Positions 1 through 8,903 of a stretch of DNA of 12,776 bases are shown in pieces (position 1 is the first letter of the stretch; every line of letters starts with the position of its first letter). The position numbers were made by a program, and so were the translations under genes. Below the pieces are notes generated by a model. The model was not told where the DNA came from. It ran no database searches and was given only the letters and a program-made list of their open reading frames with translations. The DNA lies in assembly GCA_011049465.1 (NCBI GenBank), contig DSBP01000346.1, positions 1 through 12,776 on the forward strand. The letters run 5' to 3'. Source of the DNA: a bacterium. Lineage in GTDB: Bacteria > Oederibacteriota > PGYV01 > DSBP01.

Positions 1-70
1 GACTCATATCATATCCCGCGTCTATATCCGGGTTTTATACAATGATGTTTCTGTCATTTATAAAATTTAC

Positions 71-136
71 CACTTTAATATACGTTTCTGTTATTATATA
101 TATAAACTTGCCGCAACGGAGACAACATAAAAAAAC
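71..136 (+). promoter_or_regulatory. Putative promoter and leader of the glucan synthase gene
   Basis: The 136 bp before the first gene are strongly AT-rich, unlike the coding DNA after them. A TATATA-type -10 candidate lies at 97-102, with a poor -35 candidate (TTTAAT, 74-79) 17 bp upstream. The only Shine-Dalgarno-like string is GGAG at 118-121, which is 15 nt from the ATG and therefore long and weak. A small imperfect hairpin (AATGA at 41-45 with TCATT at 54-58) lies further upstream. No operator is recognised. The promoter is inferred from composition and position only. Confidence 0.3.
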
Positions 137-3100
137 ATGGATAAAATTAAAGGCAAAAAACTGAAAAATATCATACAGCTGAAGATTCTTGAGACGCCCA
201 GGGATACTGCGCGCAAACTGGGGAAGGAACAGCCTCTTCGCGCGGAGCTCTTCAGCATTGAGCAGATGATGGAATTCGCCAAAAACATGGCGTCCAGGCA
301 TGAAATTGAGAAAGCGCCGGTTCCTGACAGGCTGCTATCAAGGCTCAGCAAAAACGAAAAGCTTCTTCTGGACGCTTACCAGCTTCTGCAGGACAAGGAG
401 GCCAAAAAGTTCTCTTTACGGCCCGCTGAGGAATGGTTTCTTGATAATTTTTACCTTATTGAGGAGCAGATACGCTTAACCCGGAAACACCTGCCAAAAT
501 CCTACAGCCGCGAGCTTCCCTCGCTTAAAACCGGAAAATTCGCGGGATTTCCCCGTGTCTATGACATGGCGCTGGAAGTGATATCGCACGGCGACGGAAA
601 GGTGGACGCGGGCAGCATAAGCGCGTTTGTTGAGGCATATCAGGAAAAAGTGTGCCTGAAACTCGGCGAGCTGTGGGCCGTTCCCATTATGCTGCGCCTT
701 GCCCTTATAGAAAACCTGCGGCGGGTCGCGGCGCGTATTACAGCAGGAAGGATTGACCGCAAACTGGCGGATGACTGGGCTGTCCGTATGGCTGAAGTGG
801 CTGAAAAGGACCCAAAAAACCTTGTTGTTGAGATGGCTGAAATGGCGCGTTCAGAGCCGCCGCTTTCCAGCGCTTTTGTGGCTGAGCTGGCGCGGCAGCT
901 GCAGGGGCAGGGGCCCTCTCTTGCGCTGCCCCTTACATGGATTGAGCAGAGGCTGCGCGAGGAAGGGTTGAGCATAGAACAGCAGGTGCGGCTGGAAAAC
1001 CAGAGGCAGGCAGAGGACCAGGTTTCGGTCAGCAACAGCATTTCCAGCCTGCGGTTTTTGTACTCAATGGACTGGCGGGAGTTTGTTGAGGCAATGAGTC
1101 GCGTGGAGCAGATTTTGAGCAGGGACCCCATGGAGACGTACCACCGCGCGGATTTTAAGACACGCGACCGCTGCCGCCATAAAATAGAGGCGTTGTCAAA
1201 AAAATCAGGAGTCTCAGAAGAAGAAACCGCAAATAAGGTTTTAGGGCTGGCGCGGAAAGCCGCTGAAGCTTACGGAAATAATGACAGAAGGTCTCACGTC
1301 GGGTATTATCTGATTGATAACGGGAGCGATGAGGCTGAAGAGGCTGTTTTCGGGAGGGTCAAACTTTTCTCGGCTGTAAGGAGGTTTATAAAACGAAGAT
1401 TGCTCTTTTTTTATATGGCAGCTACGGTTATTCTGGCCGCGGTTTTTGCGGGTGTTATGATTTTACAGCTGCCTTCTGTTTCTCCGCTGTTTACGGCCTG
1501 CGCTGCCCTGCTGCTTGTTATATCTGCCTGGCATCCTGCCTTAGCAATGATAAACTGGGCGGCCCACAGCGCGGCAAAGCCGTCCGGCCTGGCGCGCATG
1601 GATTATTCAAAGGGGCTGCCGCCTGAGGCAAGGACGCTTATTGTGATTCCATGCATGCTTACTGGACTGCAGGCGGCCTCCCGCCTTCTGGAAAATATAG
1701 AGGTTTTATATCTTGCCAACCGCGACCCTTATATTCATTTCGGGCTGGTTACTGACTTTAAAGACGCGCCGCAGGAAAAGATGGAGGAAGACAAGGTTCT
1801 TCTCGCTGCCGCGATTGACGGCATTGAAAAACTCAACAAACTATACAGGCCCGGCCAAAAAGACCTCTTTTATCTGTTTCACCGCGGCAGGCAGTGGAAC
1901 CCGGGCGAGAAGTGCTGGATGGGGAAGGAGCGCAAGCGCGGAAAACTGCACAACTTAAACAGTTTTATACTGAACGAACCGGTTGAACAGGGGACGCTTG
2001 TCATCGGCGAGGTTTCCGTTATCAGCCAGGTAAGGTATGTTATCACTCTTGATGAAAACACCCAGCTGCCGCTTGACGCGGCGCGGGAGCTTGCGGCAAC
2101 CATGGCGCATCCCCTTAACACTCCCCTGATAGATGAAAAAGACAACCGCGTTTACGCGGGTTACGGGGTGCTTCAGCCGCGTGTGGGGAAAATAATGTCA
2201 ACAGCGCCAAAGTCCTGGTTTGCGGGGCTCTTTGGCGGAGAGCAGGGCATTGACCCTTATACCCTGGCTGTCTCCGATACTTATCAGGATTTATTCCGGG
2301 AGGGGTCGTTTGTGGGCAAGGGTATTTATGACGTTGCGGTTTTTCAAAAAGTGCTCGCGAACCGTTTTCCCGAAAACCGCATTCTCTCGCATGACCTGCT
2401 GGAGGGCGGTTACATACGCTCTGGGCTGGTGAGCGATGTGGTGTTATATGAGGATTTTCCGGAAGAGTACTTATCGGACTGCCGCCGCCGCCACCGCTGG
2501 ATACGCGGTGACTGGCAGATTGCGCGGTGGCTCTTTCCGGTTGTGCCCGGGGAAAAGGGGAGGTTAAAAAACCCGCTGAATATGCTCTACCGCTGGAAAA
2601 TATTTGACAACCTGCGGCGCTCGCTCACAGCGCCGGCAATTACCGCGCTTTTGATCCTGGCATGGGCGCATGAAGGGGCCGCGGTTTTGATTACATCAGT
2701 GGTTTTGGCTGTATATTTTATTCCGCCGGCAGCCTCGGCGCTGGCCAGCCTTATATTTCAAAAACCGCGGGATTTGCTCTTTTCGATTCACTTACGCGAT
2801 ACTTTTCGCGGCCTGGCAAGGCAGCAGGCAAAGGCCTTTCTTAAGCTGGCTTTTTTGCCGTTCGAAGCTTTTCTCAACCTTGACGCCGTATTGCGGACGC
2901 GCTACAGGCTGTGGATAAGCCGAAAAAAACTTTTAAGCTGGAAAACCTCGCAGGATGCCTCGGGAGCGGCCCTGGCTGCGTTCAATAAAATATTGAAGGA
3001 AATGTGGGCAGCGCCCGCGCTTTCCGCCGTTTTAATGGCAGCGGTAATAATGACAAATCACGCGCTTCCGGCTGCCGCAACCGCGGTTTTAGCGTTGTGG

Positions 3101-6100
3101 TTCTTTTCGCCTTTATTAGCTTGGCACATAAGCCGCGCGCCAAAACAGAAAACGCGGCAGCTTTCTGAAGAACAGGAGGTTTTTCTTCACGGGCTCAGCC
3201 GACGGACATGGCGGTTTTTTGAGGTCTTTGTAACAGAGGCTGACCACTGGCTGCCTCCTGATAATTTTCAGGAAAAACCCGCGGCTTTGAGGGCGCACCG
3301 GACATCCCCCACAAATATCGGGCTTGCTTTGCTCGCGAATTTATCAGCTTATGATTTCGGGTATATCTGCGCCGGCGAGCTTGCGCGCCGCACAAAAAAT
3401 ACTTTTGATACAATGGAAACCTTGGAGCGGTTCCGGGGCCATTTTTACAACTGGTATGATACGGTGACTCTCGCGCCGCTTGAGCCAAGATACATCTCCA
3501 GCGTTGACAGCGGCAACCTGGCAGGGCACCTGCTTGTTTTGCGCCAGGGACTGCTTGACCTGGCGGGTTTGTCCATCGCGCCCGCGGCAATGGTTTCGGG
3601 ATGCGCTGATACCTTTGGGATTTTTGAGGAGGAAGCAGGCAGGGAAGGCTTGAAAATAAGCGGGGAACTGAAGGAAAAAACCGCTGTTTTTAAAAACACA
3701 TTAAAGGAAAATCCTCGGGGTATAAGGAAAAAATTTCTACAGCTTAAGAAATTAAACAGCCTGAGCGCGGAGCTTATCGCGGCCGCGGGAGCAAACCCTT
3801 CTGCGGCTGTCTGGATAAACAGTGTGGAAAAACAGCTCAGGGAGCACGCGGATGATATGTTTGCGTTTGCGCCGTGGCTGGCCATGGATGAGCCGGAGGA
3901 GGCTTTCTGGCAGAATGTCTCTTCTGAAGAGGAAGGAAGGCTGATGGAAAGATTAAGGCTGTCCTGGCAGAGGGTGGTGTCGGATATTACGCTTCGTGAA
4001 GCCTCAGAAATGGAGGAAACGCTTGCGCCCCTTGCTGAAAATTTAAAAAACCTAAGCGGCCCTGCGGGCAGAAAAGAGTGGATAGAGAGGTTTTTAGAGG
4101 CAGCGGCAAAAGGCGCAAAAGCAGCGCGTGAGAGAATCCTGCAGCTGGAAGGCCTGGCGCGAAAATGCCGCTCGTTCGCCGACATAGAATATGATTTTTT
4201 GTATGACTATGGGCGGCACCTTATGGCCATAGGATATCACGCGGGCGAGCGCAGGCGGGACGAGGGTTTCTATGACCTGCTTGCGTCTGAGGCGCGGCTG
4301 GGAAGTTTTACTGCCATTGCCCAGGGCAGGCTTCCCCAGGAACACTGGTTCTCGCTGGGCCGCAGCCTGACAAAGACAGGCGGCATGCCCGTGCTGCTGT
4401 CCTGGAGCGGGTCAATGTTTGAATATCTGATGCCGCTGCTTGTCATGCCTTCATATAAAAACACCCTGCTTGACCGGACTTATAAGGCTGTAGTTGCCGG
4501 CCAGATTGAATACGGCAGGAACAGAGATGTTTTCTGGGGAGTGTCGGAATCAGGATACAACACCACTGACGTTAACCGGGTTTATCAGTACAGGGCTTTT
4601 GGCGTGCCCGGCATGGGTTTTAAACGGGGATTGTCCGACGACCTGGTAATCGCGCCTTATGCTTCCGCGCTGGCATTGATGGTAGAGCCCGCTTCAGCCG
4701 CGGAAAATCTGCAGGCAATGGCTTCGGCAGGAATACTCGGAGAGTACGGCTTGTTCGAGGCTGTTGATTACACGCAGGCCAGGCTGTCACGCGGACAGGA
4801 TTACGCGGTGGTAAATTCATACATGTCCCATCATCAGGGGATGGTTTTATTGTCTCTGGCCTACTGCCTTCTCGGGCAGCCCATGCAAAAACGTTTTGAA
4901 ATACAGCCGGAATTCCGCGCGGCAAGCCTGCTGCTGCACGAGCGCGTGCCAAGGGTCTCCCCGGCTTTCCCGCACGCTTTTGAGACGCTGGAGAGGCACT
5001 GGCAGGAGGGGCAGGGGCGCGAATCCCTCATGCGCGTCTTCAACACGCCGCACACGCCTGTCCCTGAGGTGCATTTACTGTCCAACGGCCGGTATCATGT
5101 AATGGTTACACAGGCAGGAGGAGGGTACAGCCGCTGGCAGGATCTGAGCCTGACGCGCTGGCGTGAAGATGCGACCCAGGATAAATTCGGGTTTTTTTGT
5201 TACATAAAGGATGTGGAACGGAATGAAACGTGGTCAGCGGCTTTTCATCCGGTGAAAAAAGAGGGGAAACATTACGAGGCAATATTTTCTCAGGCGCGCG
5301 CTGAATTCAGGCGCAGGGATTTTGACATTGACACGCATACAGAGATAGCAGTGTCTCCCGAAGATGACATAGAACTCCGGCGCGTGCGCATAACAAACCG
5401 CACCCGCACGGCGCGCACGCTTGAGATTACCTCCTATACTGAAGTGGTGCTGGCGCCTGCCGCGGCTGAGGAGACACATCCGGCTTTCAATAATCTGTTT
5501 ATTGAAACAGAGATTATCCGCGGCCGCAGCAGTATTTTGGCCACGCGCAGGCCAAGGTCAAAAGAAGATCTTCCACCGTGGATGCTGCACCTGATGATTG
5601 TACGCGGCGCAGAGGAGGGGGCGGTATCTTTTGAGACGGACCGCACAAAATTTATCGGCCGCGGAAATACCTCTGCTGACGGCCCGGTTAAAGAGACAGG
5701 GCCCTTATCGGACAGCGAGGGGACGGTTCTCGACCCGGTATTGTCCATACGCAGAAGAATAGTAATAGAGCCTGAAGGGACAGTGGTTGTAAATATGGTT
5801 ATGGGCGCCGCGCAGAACAGGGAAACAGCCCTGGCTCTGATTGAAAAATACCATGACTGGAGGCTTGCTGACAGGGTTTTTGAGCTGGCATTCAGCCACG
5901 GTCGGGCGGTACTGCATCAGCTCAATGCCACAGATGAGGACGCGCAGGTTTTTGGCAGCATAGCAGGGTCGATTGTTTTTGCCAACCCCGCAAGCCGCGC
6001 ACAGCCGGGTGTCATACTTAAAAACAACCGCGGGCAGACGGACCTGTGGAGTTACGGGATATCGGGGGACCACCCCATTGTGCTGCTCAGGATAGCGGAC

Positions 6101-8890
6101 CCTGCAAATATTGAGATGGCAAGGCGCGTCGCGCAGGCGCATGCTTACTGGCGTTTAAACGGGCTGGCAGCGGACCTCATTATATGGAACGAAGACGCGG
6201 CAGGATACAGGGATGAGCTGCAGGATAAGATTACGGGGCTGATTTCCACGGGACTTGAGGCGCACGCGCTGGACAGGCCCGGAGGGATTTTTGTGCGGCG
6301 TATTGACCAGATACCGGAAGAGGACAGGGTGCTCATGCAGGCAGCTGCCCGCGTAATTATCACTGACAGGGGAGGTACGCTTGAGGAACAGGTGAGCCGC
6401 AGGGCACAGGTTAAATTCAGCGTTCCGTCGTTCGCGCCGTACCGCGCGCGCCGTGTTGTTGAGGACAGGCACATTGATTTGACGCGGCGCGACCTTATTT
6501 ATTTTAACGGGCTGGGCGGGTTTACGTCCGACGGGAGGGAGTACATAACGACAACCACAGCCGAGCAGATGACGCCAAGGCCGTGGTCAAATGTGATGGC
6601 AAACCCTGATTTTGGCACTGTGGTTTCAGAGAGCGGCTCTTCATATACGTTCAGCGAAAACGCGCACGAATTCAGGCTGACGCCCTGGCACAATGACGCG
6701 GTCTCTGACCCGGGCGGTGAGGCGTTTTATATACGTGATGAGGAGAGCGGCAGGTACTGGTCCCCCGCGCCTTTTCCGGTGAGGGGAGCAAGGCCGTACG
6801 CGTGCAGGCACGGGTTCGGATACACGGTATTTGAGTACAGGGATTTTGGAATCGAATCAGAACTGACAACAACCGTCGCGACCGACGCGCCTGTCAAGTT
6901 CTGGATATTAAAATTAAAAAATATCTCATCAAGGCCGAGGAGGCTCACTGTAACCGGATATGCGGAATGGGTGCTGGGAGAACTTCGCTCAAAAACCCTG
7001 ATGCACGTCGTAACCGAGATTGACGGCTCATGCAACGCGCTCTTTGCGCGCAACCCATTTAATACCGAATTTCCCGGGAGGACGGCGTTCTTTGATGTTA
7101 ATGACCCAAAGAGAAGCTATACCGGCGACCGCGCGGAATTTATCGGCCGCAACGGCACGCTTAAAAACCCGGCAGTCATGGGCCGCACGAGGCTTTCAAA
7201 CAGGACAGGACCGGCCATGGACCCGTGCGGCGGCCTGCAGACAGCGTTTGAGCTGGCCGAGGGAGAGGAGAAAGAGATTGTATTTATGATGGGCGCGGGG
7301 AAAAACGCAGATGAGGCCCGCGGTCTTGTGCAGCGTTTCAGAGGGAACGGCCCGGCGCGTGGCGCGCTGGAGAGGGTATGGAACCACTGGAGCAGGACAT
7401 TGAGCGGAGTATATGTGGAGACGCCGGACCGGAAGACGGATATTTTAACCAATGGCTGGCTCATGTATCAGGTTATAGCGTGCAGGCTGTGGGCGCGCAG
7501 CGGTTATTACCAGTCAGGGGGCGCGTTTGGTTTCCGAGACCAGCTGCAGGACGTGCTTGCGGTGATACACACGAACCCGGGCCTGACGCGGCAGCACCTG
7601 CTGCGCTGCGCGGAGCGCCAGTTTCCCGAGGGAGACGTGCAGCACTGGTGGCACCCGCCTTTGGGCCGCGGCGTCAGGACGCGCTGTTCCGACGATTATT
7701 TATGGCTGCCATATGCTGTGTGCGATTATACGGCTAAAACAGGGGATACGGGAGTGCTGGACGAAATCGCAGGGTTCATCCAGGGAAGGGAGCTCAAACC
7801 TGACGAAGAATCCTATTACGACCTGCCTTTTAAGACTGACGAAAAGGCGGGTTTGTATGAGCACTGCCGCCGCGCTGTCATGCGCGGGCTGCGTTTTGGG
7901 AGCCGGGGCCTGCCTCTTATGGAAGGCGGCGACTGGAATGACGGAATGAACCTTGTCGGCGCGCAGGGAAAAGGGGAGAGCGTATGGCTGGCGTTTTTTC
8001 TTTACTCTGTCCTTGTCCGGTTTGGCGCGCTTGCGCGGAGCCGCAGGGACATAAAGACAGCGGATATATGCGTCTATGAGGCGGCGCGCCTTAAAAAAAA
8101 TATCAGCACGAAGGCGTGGGACGGCGGATGGTGGATAAGGGCTTTCTTTGACAGCGGAGAGCCGCTGGGTTCCGCGGAAAATGCGGAATGCAGGATAGAC
8201 TCTCTGCCGCAGAGTTGGTCGGTTTTATCGGGCGCGGGCGAGCCCGCGCGCAGCCGTGCCTCAATGGAAGCGGTGGAAAAACACCTGGTAAAACCGGGCA
8301 CTGGAATCATACAGTTATTTGACCCTCCGTTTGACATGAGCGCGCAGGATCCCGGTTATATACGCGGTTACGCGCCCGGTGTCAGGGAAAACGGCGGACA
8401 GTACACTCACGCCGCGGCATGGGCGGTTATGGCCATGGCAGAGCTGGGGGAAGCGCAAAAAGCATGGGACTGGCTGGACAGGATAAACCCGATAAGCCGC
8501 GGCTCAACGCATGAAGGGATGGAGAGGTATAAAACAGAGCCTTATGTCATGGCGGGCGATGTCTATTCACGCGAACCCTACAGCGGGCGCGGAGGCTGGT
8601 CATGGTACACGGGTTCCGCGGGCTGGGTGTATCAGTGCATAACAGAATCGCTTCTCGGGTTAAAGCTGGAGGTTGACAAGCTGATTATTTCGCCGCGCTG
8701 GCCCGCGGGCTGGGAAAATTTCAAGGTACACTATCGTTTCAGGGAGACGGTTTATCACATTAATGTGATAAAGTCTGACGAGCCTGTTTCGCGGGTGGCT
8801 GTTGACAGCAATGACAGGGCCGAGCCGTTTTTACGCCTGGCCGACGACAGACAGGAACACTGGGTTGATTACAGGTGCGCGAAAAAATAA
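137..8890 (+). CDS. Cyclic beta-1,2-glucan synthase (GT84 / glycoamylase-like / GH94)
   Basis: This 2917-residue inner-membrane enzyme should polymerise UDP-glucose into beta-1,2-glucan, cyclise it and trim its length. It matches the Cgs/NdvB/ChvB family in layout and size (about 2800-2900 aa). The N-terminus carries the conserved RAELFSIEQ segment. In-frame TAA at 128-130 makes ATG 137 the first possible start. Membrane segments lie near residues 422-445, 449-471, 826-870 and 958-1003. The GT84 core includes D540, the acceptor-side LDENTQLP (D639), HDLLEGG and RRHRW (784-788). The expected DxD reads D639-E-N641, an Asp-to-Asn change. The glycoamylase-like transglycosylase region spans about 1020-1640, with SPTNIG (1057-1062), VDSGNL (D1124), WGVSESGY (E1471) and SHHQGM (1564-1569). 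The C-terminal GH94 part has two related beta-sandwich modules (about 1645-1920 and 2114-2390), then an alpha/alpha barrel with GFRDQLQD (2465-2472), GDWNDGM (D2599, D2602) and GGQYTH (2753-2758). Domain assignments are from remembered family motifs. The identity is very likely; product ring size is unknown. No exporter gene is adjacent. Confidence 0.95.
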   Translation: MDKIKGKKLKNIIQLKILETPRDTARKLGKEQPLRAELFSIEQMMEFAKNMASRHEIEKAPVPDRLLSRLSKNEKLLLDAYQLLQDKEAKKFSLRPAEEWFLDNFYLIEEQIRLTRKHLPKSYSRELPSLKTGKFAGFPRVYDMALEVISHGDGKVDAGSISAFVEAYQEKVCLKLGELWAVPIMLRLALIENLRRVAARITAGRIDRKLADDWAVRMAEVAEKDPKNLVVEMAEMARSEPPLSSAFVAELARQLQGQGPSLALPLTWIEQRLREEGLSIEQQVRLENQRQAEDQVSVSNSISSLRFLYSMDWREFVEAMSRVEQILSRDPMETYHRADFKTRDRCRHKIEALSKKSGVSEEETANKVLGLARKAAEAYGNNDRRSHVGYYLIDNGSDEAEEAVFGRVKLFSAVRRFIKRRLLFFYMAATVILAAVFAGVMILQLPSVSPLFTACAALLLVISAWHPALAMINWAAHSAAKPSGLARMDYSKGLPPEARTLIVIPCMLTGLQAASRLLENIEVLYLANRDPYIHFGLVTDFKDAPQEKMEEDKVLLAAAIDGIEKLNKLYRPGQKDLFYLFHRGRQWNPGEKCWMGKERKRGKLHNLNSFILNEPVEQGTLVIGEVSVISQVRYVITLDENTQLPLDAARELAATMAHPLNTPLIDEKDNRVYAGYGVLQPRVGKIMSTAPKSWFAGLFGGEQGIDPYTLAVSDTYQDLFREGSFVGKGIYDVAVFQKVLANRFPENRILSHDLLEGGYIRSGLVSDVVLYEDFPEEYLSDCRRRHRWIRGDWQIARWLFPVVPGEKGRLKNPLNMLYRWKIFDNLRRSLTAPAITALLILAWAHEGAAVLITSVVLAVYFIPPAASALASLIFQKPRDLLFSIHLRDTFRGLARQQAKAFLKLAFLPFEAFLNLDAVLRTRYRLWISRKKLLSWKTSQDASGAALAAFNKILKEMWAAPALSAVLMAAVIMTNHALPAAATAVLALWFFSPLLAWHISRAPKQKTRQLSEEQEVFLHGLSRRTWRFFEVFVTEADHWLPPDNFQEKPAALRAHRTSPTNIGLALLANLSAYDFGYICAGELARRTKNTFDTMETLERFRGHFYNWYDTVTLAPLEPRYISSVDSGNLAGHLLVLRQGLLDLAGLSIAPAAMVSGCADTFGIFEEEAGREGLKISGELKEKTAVFKNTLKENPRGIRKKFLQLKKLNSLSAELIAAAGANPSAAVWINSVEKQLREHADDMFAFAPWLAMDEPEEAFWQNVSSEEEGRLMERLRLSWQRVVSDITLREASEMEETLAPLAENLKNLSGPAGRKEWIERFLEAAAKGAKAARERILQLEGLARKCRSFADIEYDFLYDYGRHLMAIGYHAGERRRDEGFYDLLASEARLGSFTAIAQGRLPQEHWFSLGRSLTKTGGMPVLLSWSGSMFEYLMPLLVMPSYKNTLLDRTYKAVVAGQIEYGRNRDVFWGVSESGYNTTDVNRVYQYRAFGVPGMGFKRGLSDDLVIAPYASALALMVEPASAAENLQAMASAGILGEYGLFEAVDYTQARLSRGQDYAVVNSYMSHHQGMVLLSLAYCLLGQPMQKRFEIQPEFRAASLLLHERVPRVSPAFPHAFETLERHWQEGQGRESLMRVFNTPHTPVPEVHLLSNGRYHVMVTQAGGGYSRWQDLSLTRWREDATQDKFGFFCYIKDVERNETWSAAFHPVKKEGKHYEAIFSQARAEFRRRDFDIDTHTEIAVSPEDDIELRRVRITNRTRTARTLEITSYTEVVLAPAAAEETHPAFNNLFIETEIIRGRSSILATRRPRSKEDLPPWMLHLMIVRGAEEGAVSFETDRTKFIGRGNTSADGPVKETGPLSDSEGTVLDPVLSIRRRIVIEPEGTVVVNMVMGAAQNRETALALIEKYHDWRLADRVFELAFSHGRAVLHQLNATDEDAQVFGSIAGSIVFANPASRAQPGVILKNNRGQTDLWSYGISGDHPIVLLRIADPANIEMARRVAQAHAYWRLNGLAADLIIWNEDAAGYRDELQDKITGLISTGLEAHALDRPGGIFVRRIDQIPEEDRVLMQAAARVIITDRGGTLEEQVSRRAQVKFSVPSFAPYRARRVVEDRHIDLTRRDLIYFNGLGGFTSDGREYITTTTAEQMTPRPWSNVMANPDFGTVVSESGSSYTFSENAHEFRLTPWHNDAVSDPGGEAFYIRDEESGRYWSPAPFPVRGARPYACRHGFGYTVFEYRDFGIESELTTTVATDAPVKFWILKLKNISSRPRRLTVTGYAEWVLGELRSKTLMHVVTEIDGSCNALFARNPFNTEFPGRTAFFDVNDPKRSYTGDRAEFIGRNGTLKNPAVMGRTRLSNRTGPAMDPCGGLQTAFELAEGEEKEIVFMMGAGKNADEARGLVQRFRGNGPARGALERVWNHWSRTLSGVYVETPDRKTDILTNGWLMYQVIACRLWARSGYYQSGGAFGFRDQLQDVLAVIHTNPGLTRQHLLRCAERQFPEGDVQHWWHPPLGRGVRTRCSDDYLWLPYAVCDYTAKTGDTGVLDEIAGFIQGRELKPDEESYYDLPFKTDEKAGLYEHCRRAVMRGLRFGSRGLPLMEGGDWNDGMNLVGAQGKGESVWLAFFLYSVLVRFGALARSRRDIKTADICVYEAARLKKNISTKAWDGGWWIRAFFDSGEPLGSAENAECRIDSLPQSWSVLSGAGEPARSRASMEAVEKHLVKPGTGIIQLFDPPFDMSAQDPGYIRGYAPGVRENGGQYTHAAAWAVMAMAELGEAQKAWDWLDRINPISRGSTHEGMERYKTEPYVMAGDVYSREPYSGRGGWSWYTGSAGWVYQCITESLLGLKLEVDKLIISPRWPAGWENFKVHYRFRETVYHINVIKSDEPVSRVAVDSNDRAEPFLRLADDRQEHWVDYRCAKK
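5081..7350 (+). repeat. Two related GH94-type sandwich modules within the glucan synthase
   Basis: Residues about 1649-1920 and 2114-2400 show the same order of landmarks. YIKDVERNETW (from 1689) corresponds to YIRDEESGRYW (from 2198). FIGRGN (from 1839) corresponds to FIGRNG (from 2335). Each is followed by an LDP or MDP segment and then VMGAAQN or MMGAGKN. The copies are offset by about 500 residues. They have diverged strongly at DNA level, so this is an old intragenic duplication. Cgs-family proteins are known to carry two such domains. Confidence 0.7.
8751..8772. promoter_or_regulatory. Perfect 22-bp palindrome near the 3' end of the glucan synthase gene
   Basis: The half-site TTTATCACATT (8751-8761) is followed directly by its exact reverse complement (8762-8772). 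It lies inside codons for the last 50 residues of the glucan synthase and 131 bp upstream of the next gene's start. A perfect 22-bp palindrome is expected about 0.003 times by chance in a window this size, assuming equal base use. It could be an operator for a dimeric regulator of the downstream redox gene. The TCACA/TGTGA halves are CRP-like words, but in the opposite arrangement to a CRP site. It could also be an mRNA hairpin. Function is not established. Confidence 0.45.
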
Positions 8891-8897
8891 AAGGAGA
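8891..8897 (+). promoter_or_regulatory. Ribosome binding site fixing the CoA-disulfide reductase start
   Basis: AAGGAGA begins immediately after the stop codon of the glucan synthase. Its GGAG core ends 7 nt before ATG 8904. It decides the start in favour of 8904 over an in-frame TTG at 8802, which lies inside the upstream gene and has no such site. Confidence 0.9.
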
Positions 8898-8903
8898 GAA
8901 AAA

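Noticed and set aside
3445..4185. Antisense reading frame of 246 codons opposite the glucan synthase
   Set aside because: It lies wholly opposite a well-conserved coding region, has a serine/alanine-rich composition expected from the reverse of GC-rich codons, and has no recognisable domain.
8232..8249. GC-rich inverted repeat GCGCGGGC-GA-GCCCGCGC in the glucan synthase gene
   Set aside because: Eight-base perfect arms made only of G and C are expected occasionally in DNA this rich in CGCG words; position and codon content suggest no role.
8802..8903. N-terminal extension of the CoA-disulfide reductase from TTG 8802
   Set aside because: It overlaps the upstream gene, lacks a ribosome binding site, and would place 34 extra residues before the FAD-binding strand that normally starts the protein.
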